This document shows positions 56,958 to 64,000 of a DNA stretch of 64,000 bases, piece after piece. A program made the translations under genes and the position numbers. Within the stretch, counting starts at the first letter, position 1. Every line of letters starts with the position of its first letter. The stretch comes from Saturnia japonica (lineage: Eukaryota > Arthropoda > Insecta > Lepidoptera > Saturniidae). Location: the NCBI GenBank assembly GCA_033032175.1, contig CM065325.1, positions 1,330,930 through 1,394,929 on the forward strand. Reading direction: 5' to 3'. The notes under the pieces are model-generated. The model saw only the letters and a program-made list of their open reading frames with translations. It ran no database searches and had not been told where the DNA came from.

Positions 56958-58330
56958 TGGTTATTCTTAATGCAAATAACAAAATTAAGAACGTCGTTTG
57001 TAAGGAAGTTTTAAGTATCTAATTTTATATTTTTCATTATTTTTATAATAAAATATACTGATTCAACATAGTGATCCAGTTTGAATTGAATTACTATAAT
57101 TGCATTAGTTTTAAATCTTTATTATATTTAATGTTCATTGATTAAAGTTATTTATATGAACTAAAGTAGGTTATATAATTGAAATCTTCTAAGTCTACAG
57201 GTTTATGATAAAACTAAAACTTTGTATCTTATTTTTAATTATTTGAATTTGTTATAGAAAAAATTAATTTGTTACATAGTCGTAATGTATGAGAACCATC
57301 GATTGCATTGATATAATTACGGATAAGTATTGCGACATGCCGACCACCGCCAGAGCAAGGCGTCGCTACGAGGAACTCCGACTCGTCATCAACGTGAGAA
57401 TCGCTTGAGTTACGGTGTCTTATTCAGGCCACTATTTGATCATACTTCGATCGGTAGACACGTTTCTTAAATAAAGTTTAATTGTATTGTATGATCTAAA
57501 TAAATATTAATTTTAAATAGTATTTTTTTATATCTCTCGGTCGCGCCCCACATATTTAGTTCAAAAACATTGCTATTTTCATCTTAAAAATAACAAAGAT
57601 TATTACGAGGTAATTGATTTAATCATTGCTAAGATAGAAAAATATAAGAACATTCACAGTTTTAGGTTTATATACAATTTTTAGTCTACCTCGCCATTAC
57701 GTAATAAAAATTATGCAATAATCATGAATATAATAATAATTTAATTGTAAAAATAGAAAAAAATACATAGTTTATTCCTCATTAACTGTTGTGAATAGCG
57801 AGATAGACTACATACATGGATGGTAATATGCAATTATTGTTTTATCAAAAAAAATTGTAAGTAGCATATTCAAGATAAGAAATATTTATTTGATAGAAAA
57901 ACAATATCAAAAATAACTTTTTAAAGATGTGTTGCTTATTACCATCCACATGGTGTAGGCCTCCTGAGGATGCCGCCATGTTAAATAATGGGAACGCATC
58001 ATACGACACAGAACCTCTACGGTGATGCGGAAATCTGTGTCAAAAAATATTTTCTGGTCGAATAATTGTTCAACATTACATGTGAATTTCTTTTATAAAT
58101 AATGAAACTATGAACTTTTAACAGGATATTCGTAGACAATTAAGAGTTAGCGTTTAAAATGATGTAAAAAAGTAAGAGAACTTTGTTAATTAAAGTGGAT
58201 CATGAACTTTCTTAGTCGGTGATTTTCGAAGCTAATTAATTTAAAATTGATAGTGTCTATATATTTTGTAGCTGGTATCTACGTGGTAAAAGAAATATAT
58301 TCCTACCAAATTTCAAATATAGATTTAAGA
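56958..58330. other. AT-rich DNA, no certain gene
   Basis: The first part may be the Helitron 3' region. At 57337-57408 the plus strand reads MPTTARARRRYEELRLVINV and stops, in a GC-richer patch followed by AATAAAG at 57471; it might be a terminal exon or a repeat tail. Nothing else stands out. Confidence 0.35.
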
Positions 58331-58346
58331 ATACGGCCGTATTATA

Positions 58347-58376
58347 CGCCCAGCAAAGCGGGCGGGTAACGGCTAG
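58347..58376 (+). mobile_element. Helitron 3' terminus with hairpin
   Basis: Hairpin CGCCC (58347-58351), 8-nt loop, GGGCG (58360-58364), then GGTAACGG and CTAG at 58373-58376 followed by T. This is the diagnostic 3' end of Helitrons (hairpin about 10 nt before CTRR, insertion before T). The 5' end was not located, so it may belong to a non-autonomous copy or, less likely, to the coding Helitron at 42.5-57 kb. Confidence 0.7.
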
Positions 58377-58419
58377 TATATTAATATAATAGGGAAATAG
58401 GAAAAAGAGTATGAAAAAC

Positions 58420-58745
58420 AAATTAAACCAATTTTGATGAATTTTGGTATAGAGATATATTAGACCTTATAAAAGGACGTATAAGATGTCACGAAAATAA
58501 AACTTGGAGGGCTGAAATAGGGAATGAAAGTTTGTAAGTAGAAGACATATCTCAAATTAGGGGTAGGAAAAATAATTTTACGCTTTTGGTAAGAAATTAA
58601 AGAGATTTTACATTTTCCAAAAAATCTTCCCGCAAGTTGGTACAATAAGGGCATTTAATTTTAATTATTTTTGAAGTTTTTGTGGGGCGTTTAATGTGTT
58701 GAGTTCTTATTAGAATATAATATTACCATACCATACGATATTGGG
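58420..58745 (+). repeat. dispersed repeat of the intron-2 Helitron family
   Basis: Colinear with 14430-14765: AACCAATTTTGATGAATTTT, GGTATAGAGATATATTAGACC, TCACGAAAATAAAACTTGGA and TTAATGTGTTGAGTTC match phrase by phrase. Confidence 0.7.
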
Positions 58746-59887
58746 GCCATACACAGTAATAAACGCATTTTGGATTTTCTTTTTCATTACATCACATATT
58801 TGAGAAGAAGGAAGTTGGAGTCCTCTGAACACGAAAATATCGCCGACAATTTTAATATCTCATTATATTAAGTGAGTGATTCTTGTATATATACAATTGG
58901 TAATTGTTATTGTAGTTGGTTTCTCGGAAACGGCTCCAACGATTTCGATGAAACTTTGCATTTAGATAATGTTTTACATTACAAGTTTACCTATATAAGT
59001 ATTTTCCTTTTTCTGTTCATAAGACTTCAAGCATAGCTCGGTTGCCCAGATATTTAGTATTTAAATGCGTCAATTTTGAAAGAAAACTTCGAGAATTTTC
59101 CACACCCATGCGTTTTAATATTGTCGATACAGAAATGAAATTCTACTCAAAAAACAAAGAAGGAAGACGGAGTATCGTTTCATTGGTTGTAGCAAAGCAT
59201 ATTTTGATATTAATTTCCGTATTTTTTGTTACTGACTTCAAAACTAGTTATATTGTTCATATTTTTCAAAACAAACAAGTTTTTTATTCGTCTTACCATA
59301 TTCACCTTTAAAAATACTTCGAATGAAATTTCGTTTTCCTAAGTAAAAGATTTAAAAAAAAAAATAGAAGATAATATTAGCTACGAATCTTGTTGCAAAT
59401 AATGAGTATAATTTGGGACTTTGCATCCTCACATTCTAAGTAAAATTAAGTTGAAAGTAAATGCAAATAGAATCGTCTAAAAACTCAGTAAAACTAACAC
59501 CTATTCAATTACTTTAGTATGAAGGTAATTCGATAAGCTGGCCTGTGTTTAGTGAATGCTACACTAATATTGCGCATTGTAATAAATAAGAAGTTGTCGG
59601 ACTCGGAAAAAATACAGTGAACTTATTGGTAAGGCGATTACCTCAAATTGCGGGTATTTTTCTGTAAAGCACTAATTATGAATTTGTTTATAATACTTTA
59701 GTGAATAAATATCAAGATGACGGTTTGTTACGCTACTTTTTAATTAGATGAAATATTTTATTTAAAAATGTTCCCCCCATGTGAGGATGTACCTAACTAC
59801 ATTTATTAACTAACTTTCGATTTCTTTAATTGGGATAGATAACAAAAATAAATATAATATTCTTTATTTTGACTGTTCATAAAGAAA
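58746..59887. other. no recognised gene
   Basis: AT-rich. The 89-codon frame at 59042-59311 has no recognisable motif. Confidence 0.45.
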
Positions 59888-60408
59888 TTATAATGAAACG
59901 ACTGATCTCGGAACACGAAAAAACAAAATAAAATCTAAAATGTGTTTATTACTGTGTATGGTGGTCGCGATCTCTACCAGCTGAATTCGGATCACGACAA
60001 ACCAAAAAAAAATTGTAGGGGAGTTTAACATTATGTGTATGTTATTGTAATTATATATGCCAAAATGAATCCAACACATTAACTATTCTAACAAAACTTC
60101 AAAAATAATTAAATTCATGCCTAAGGAAGGGTATTGGGTATCGGCTTACTGGAAGGTTTTTTTGAAATTATGAAACCCATTTTATTTTTTACCAAAAGCA
60201 TAAATATGAATTTTCTTGTCCCATATTTGAGATATAATGATTCCTTCATACAAACTTTCGTCCCCTATTTCAGGCCTTCAAGTGTTATTTTCGTGACATA
60301 AGTTACCCTATGTACTTCTCTAAGGTCCAATATATCTCTATACCAAAATGGATCAAAATTAGTCTGATGTATTTTTAATACAAATTTTCCTATTATATTA
60401 TACTGGTA
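59888..60408 (-). repeat. inverted copy of the intron-2 Helitron family with one satellite unit
   Basis: 59900-60000, reversed, is a single diverged unit of the 103-bp array (TGATCTCGGAACACG, GGTGGTCGCGATCTC). 60000-60400, reversed, matches 14290-14765. This is what an unamplified member of the family looks like. Confidence 0.7.
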
Positions 60409-60786
60409 GTGTTCGCGACTTTGCTCGCGTTGACGATAGAAGGACGCATAATGCTTAGAAAAATCAAAATCGTAGTTTTTAAAAACTGAAATAACTTTTT
60501 ATTTATTTAATCTCAATTTATTTGGGGACTTTTGTCACTAAGTACATGCCAGTCCCATCATAACTTATACCTACTACTTACACAAACAAGAACTATAAAC
60601 AAAAAAAAACATATCAATAAGAGTATACAGATTTCGAAGGAAGATGAGATAATACATTAACAAAAGAATATAAAGAACCGCACAGCATTTTGGAAGAATC
60701 CGATGTCGGTTCTAACTTTTTATTAAATGAAGATATTGGGAGTTTATTTTTTAAGGATTGTAAGGATTAAAATTTGGAAAAATATG
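60409..60786. other. Helitron-end fragment and AT-rich DNA
   Basis: 60408-60440 (TGGTAGTGTTCGCGACTTTG) resembles a reversed Helitron 3' end with a decayed CTAG. No gene in the rest. Confidence 0.4.
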
Positions 60787-60875
60787 TAGTGACATCTACA
60801 TAGCCGACACACAGCGACATCTATCGAGCCACATATGATGCATCCTACATCGCACTATAGAAATTAACTCTTCAA

Positions 60876-61337
60876 TTGAGTATATATATAAGAACCCGAC
60901 TACAACCGTTGGGCAGTCTTCTAAATACCCTTGGTAAAATCTATGAGCGGATCCTCCTGAACCGTCTCAAATCCGTAATAGAGGAGAAAAACCATAGAGA
61001 TATGGACCTTCCCTCGATACATGCATATGCCAAACACCTTTCTCGCTCGTATTTCGACACCGTGTCGAACCACGCGAATCCCTTAATAAAAGCGGCAGCT
61101 TCTTATGTTCCCGACCCCAACGCCTGCCGGAGAAAACGCCGGCCGCGTAATATATTCACTGACCCGCCCGACCAAACCGAAAAAGCTAACGCGTTCTACG
61201 CCGACACCGTCTCTCCAAACAGAGCGTGCCACCGCCCACGCCCGCGTAACCACCGTTCTCTCCGCAGAGGACGGGCGGTCAACTTCGCTCCCGCACACCC
61301 GTCACGTCCACCCTCTCTAGCGGCAACCCAAGCCTAG
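60876..61337 (+). pseudogene. Jockey ORF2 remnant
   Basis: Open frame of 153 codons; the first 14 or so are LTR sequence. No catalytic residues remain: palm and YADD box are deleted. The C-terminal part (SYFDTVSNHANPLIKAAASY, RRKRRPRNIFTDP, RRGRAVNFAPAHPSRP) matches the well-preserved copy at 3620-6001. Confidence 0.85.
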
Positions 61338-61882
61338 GTCCGTTCCTCGGTGTGAAGCCCTTGGGTCAGGCAGCCGCCCGCGCGATACAAAGTGACACTA
61401 TACGTGCAACACTTAGTTACCCACACACAACATTACACACGTATGAACACACACACGTGCACACCACACAGGTACATAGGTTCTGTAAGGGACCTTTTTT
61501 TTTTCTTTTTTTGCGCTAGTTAGACTAATGCGCTAGTTAGTGTAGAAAAACCATTCCGATTAACAAATACACATACGCATGGTCCACTCCTTCCTCCCAG
61601 GAGGAGGGGAACGTGCATATGAGTATATGTTAGTTAGTTCGAATTCTCTTAGAGTTAGGGAATTAGTTAGATCGCGACCTTTTCGCATTCGCGACGACCG
61701 CCCGAGCCGAGGTTCGGCCACTCTGGCACCCTCGTGCGGGTCGTCACAAACTTTCGCGGTTGAGTGCCCTAAGCGCTCGCCCCCAAGTCCGGTGAAGCTG
61801 TAAAAGCCGCAGCGGCTCTGTTTTTGGATAGGGCCCCTAAGGCTTACTACAGTGTAGTCAGTTCAAAAAAAAAAAAAAAAAT
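60917..61882 (+). mobile_element. Jockey copy with internal deletion and exact 14-bp target duplication
   Basis: 966 bp including a poly-A tail (61865-61881). Starts in the polymerase (LLNTLGKIYERILLNRLKSV), jumps from IEEKN straight to HRDMDLPSIHAYAKHLSRSY (about 310 codons missing relative to 3620-6001), runs to the ORF2 stop at 61335-61337 and includes the full 3' UTR. Target duplication CAACCGTTGGGCAG at 60903-60916 and 61883-61896. Confidence 0.93.
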
Positions 61883-62365
61883 CAACCGTTGGGCAGCTGC
61901 CAGCCAGACGTAACACCCGTCTGGTGGAGGATCCTCCCTTTGCGATAGTTCTTCTACAAATATAAATATATCGAGTAATTACTGCGTGAGACGCGCATCA
62001 AATGATCAAATGATGTAAACGACAATTGTGTTCAAAATCAAATATTTGTTATGAATTACTTAGGTATATTTATTTTGATAAAGATTAATACCATGTATAT
62101 AAAAACACCTTCGCAAATTATGCATTATTTTAGAACAAATTTTATTACCATAAAAAAGTTTATATTGAGTCAACTTTAAAAGATAGACATAATATTATGC
62201 AACTTTTTTTAAGGGAAACATTTTATCATTTTATCACAAATGATTGTTGCGTAACTTTAACAATTTACTTAGAGCACGCAATGGTAGCTCTCAATAGGAA
62301 TATTTTTTTACTGTTTTTGACAACATTTTTCATTATGCTCCGCGCCTATTAGTCATAGCGTGATG

Positions 62366-62515
62366 TTATATAACGTATATATAGCCTTCCTAGATTAATG
62401 GGCTATCCAACACTAGAATATTTTATTCAGTAGTTCTTGAGATTAGCGCATTCAACCAAACAAACAAACAAACTCTTCAGCTTTATAATGTTGGTATATA
62501 TTATTATATTTTGAA
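62366..62515 (-). repeat. Helitron-type 5' end, minus orientation (first)
   Basis: Contains GGCTATCCAACACTAGAATA, AGTTCTTGAGATTAGCGCAT, (CAAA) repeats and ends CTTTATAATGTTGGTATA. Reversed, this is a common lepidopteran repeat start (TATACCAACATTATAAAGC). Confidence 0.5.
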
Positions 62516-62792
62516 GCCTTACAATTTTATATTTACAAGAAAATGTAGCTTATGCCCTTCACCAAGGTCCAATCTATCTTTATACCAAAATTCAGTAAAA
62601 TTGGTTTGATGGGTTCTTCTTACAAACTTTTAACTCCTATTTTCCTCCCTTAAAGCTTTATTTTCGTGACAAGAAGTAACCCAAGTCCTTTCCCAAGCTC
62701 CAATCTGTCACGCAAAATTGGTTTAGCGATTTAAGCGTGAACACATAACAAACAGACAGAGTTACTTTCGCATTTATAATATTAGTATGGAT
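62516..62792 (-). repeat. Helitron-type 5' end, minus orientation (second)
   Basis: Reversed it starts TCCATACTAATATTATAAAT followed by GCGAAAGTAACTCTGTCTG and AAATCGCTAAACCAATTTTG, the form of lepidopteran Helitron 5' ends (TC start). It supplies the left-end model for the element at 14270-17034. Confidence 0.55.
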
Positions 62793-64000
62793 CACAAACA
62801 TTGAATTTCATCCAACTCGCCGCCTGAAGGAAAAGTACAAGAAGGCTGGCTGCATCACCTCATTGTATGTTAATGATTATTTTCTTACCGAGGTATTAGC
62901 CAGCCATTTGGTCTCGAGATGCGTCAACCAGTCGACTCGGGAGTTTTTTGAAAAAGCTGCGTGCACTCAGACCCCACGGTTCCAAATTTTGACTCTAAAC
63001 ACAACAAATATATAGCCCCTACTAAGAGCCACACATTTGCAACGCTTGAGGCCCTCCTGCGAGATAGCTGCTGCAACAGCCCTCAAAGAAGTAAATCTAA
63101 GATACCGATGGTGTCAAAGTATGGGTGCACGTGACATCCCATTACATCAAACCGTCAGGGTCCCTACCATCGTTACGCATCAAATCTATTAGTTTCGGGA
63201 TTGCTTAACAAATTTCAATTCCAAAGCCTAACGTAAAACCTCATTCAGGATAGCGTGACGTGAGATACAACCACGCTCTTCAAAGATAAATCAGATCGTG
63301 ACGCTCGAATGGGTTGACCATATCACTACAGTGGCAACGATGTGGAAATGTGTATGGTACTCCTAGATACATATAGTCGGACAGCTTGAAAGTGTGGTTA
63401 TCAAGCCTTGTGTGAACATCAAGAGACGGTTTACTGCAAACTTCAAACATTCTTGATGTAAATGCTCGTACAAATAAAGATCGTCACAATGTTTACGTTT
63501 GCGGAAGTCAGTATACCTGTGTTGGTACACTGGTGTGTATGTGCATATTTTAATTTTAATTTTAACTTGATTACTGAATTATGTAGATGTCAATTTATTA
63601 TACGTTAAATCAAAAGTCGTAACATTTCAATATATTTCTTTAGCATGTTTAGAACTTTGCCCTACATTGTCGAGGTCTAGGTTAGTCAAATTTTGATAAA
63701 AAATTATGTATTGTATTAAAAAATCGAGCTAATTGTGACCTTCTTAATCTCAACTGTGACGCTTTGTTATATTATTCGAAATCAATAGAATTGGGTACCA
63801 ATTTTTATAAAATTTCCGGAAAATATAATCTTAGTTTATACAGAGATTAACATGTATAACGTGTTAGATAGTAATTCCTCTAGATAATAGGAGCATGTCC
63901 TCGGTTTATAAATTATATGTACCTCGGTTCATTAGAGATGATTAAGAATAAAATATCTTCAGGAGAATAATGACAGTGAACAAATTGACATTAACACTTC
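62793..64000. other. no recognised gene
   Basis: 62800-63400 is less AT-rich but carries no open frame above 60 codons and no family that I recognise. 63500-64000 is AT-rich. Confidence 0.45.

Larger units (their letters stand above)
60787..61950 (+). repeat. solo LTR of the miniature-element family, split by a Jockey insertion
   Basis: 60787-60916 and 61883-61950 together align with the LTRs at 41024-41220 and 41631-41828: TGTAGTGACATCTAC, GATGCATCCTACATCGC, GTATATATATAAGAACCCGAC, CAACCGTTGGGCAG, then CTGCCAGCCAGACG and CACCCGTCTGGTGGAGGATC. The right end is lost after CTCCCTTTG. Confidence 0.75.

Overview
The window looks like lepidopteran (moth or butterfly) genomic DNA. It is AT-rich and non-operonic. 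It holds one intron-split host gene of the insecticyanin/bilin-binding-protein type, and most of the rest is transposable-element debris: Jockey-, RTE-, I- and CR1-like LINEs, mariner, Helitron, Gypsy, Copia, BEL/Pao, a tRNA-derived SINE and an unassigned cut-and-paste transposon. Every call is by eye; no alignment was run.

Host gene: a four-exon lipocalin lies on the minus strand, coding exons 22640-22530, 18386-18173, 12922-12821 and 11095-10914. It has matching splice phases, a TATA box and TCAGT initiator at correct spacing, a signal peptide, all four expected cysteines and the GxW and TDY lipocalin motifs. Exon 2 carries one in-frame TAA (18345-18347), so this copy is a very recent pseudogene, a null allele, or contains a base error. 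Its introns host a full-length dead mariner (20350-21635), a truncated mariner next to the last acceptor (11118 onward), and a Helitron-like element containing about 21 copies of a 103-bp repeat with a 411-bp higher-order period (14.8-17.0 kb).

Left and right of the gene: the gene sits between two direct, colinear paralogous blocks, 2115-8580 and 25633-31518. They share an RTE fragment, an unknown 0.38-kb segment, the same Jockey insertion (long in the left copy, an 85-bp stub in the right), a second Jockey tail and 1.3 kb of further sequence. The right copy alone carries a 2144-bp DNA transposon (28061-30204) with inverted repeats, an ATAT target duplication and many subterminal motif copies; the left copy preserves the empty site.

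Region 31.9-42.2 kb: a dead Gypsy integrase region with a putative LTR, a SINE, a decayed Jockey fused to a 5'-truncated 412/mdg1-like Gypsy, and a miniature LTR element (41024-41828). A cassette of four perfect stem-loops follows at 42243-42361.

Region 42.5-57 kb: a nested stack. A degenerate autonomous Helitron (Rep and helicase halves) was split by a minus-strand Copia element (45017-55663, 165-bp LTRs, target duplication CTATT), which was itself split by a plus-strand BEL/Pao element (46589-52634, target duplication GCTAC).

Region 57-64 kb: Helitron ends, dispersed repeats, and a Jockey copy (60917-61882) inserted into a solo LTR with an exact 14-bp target duplication. No intact mobile-element gene was found. 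Apart from the lipocalin I see no convincing host gene.
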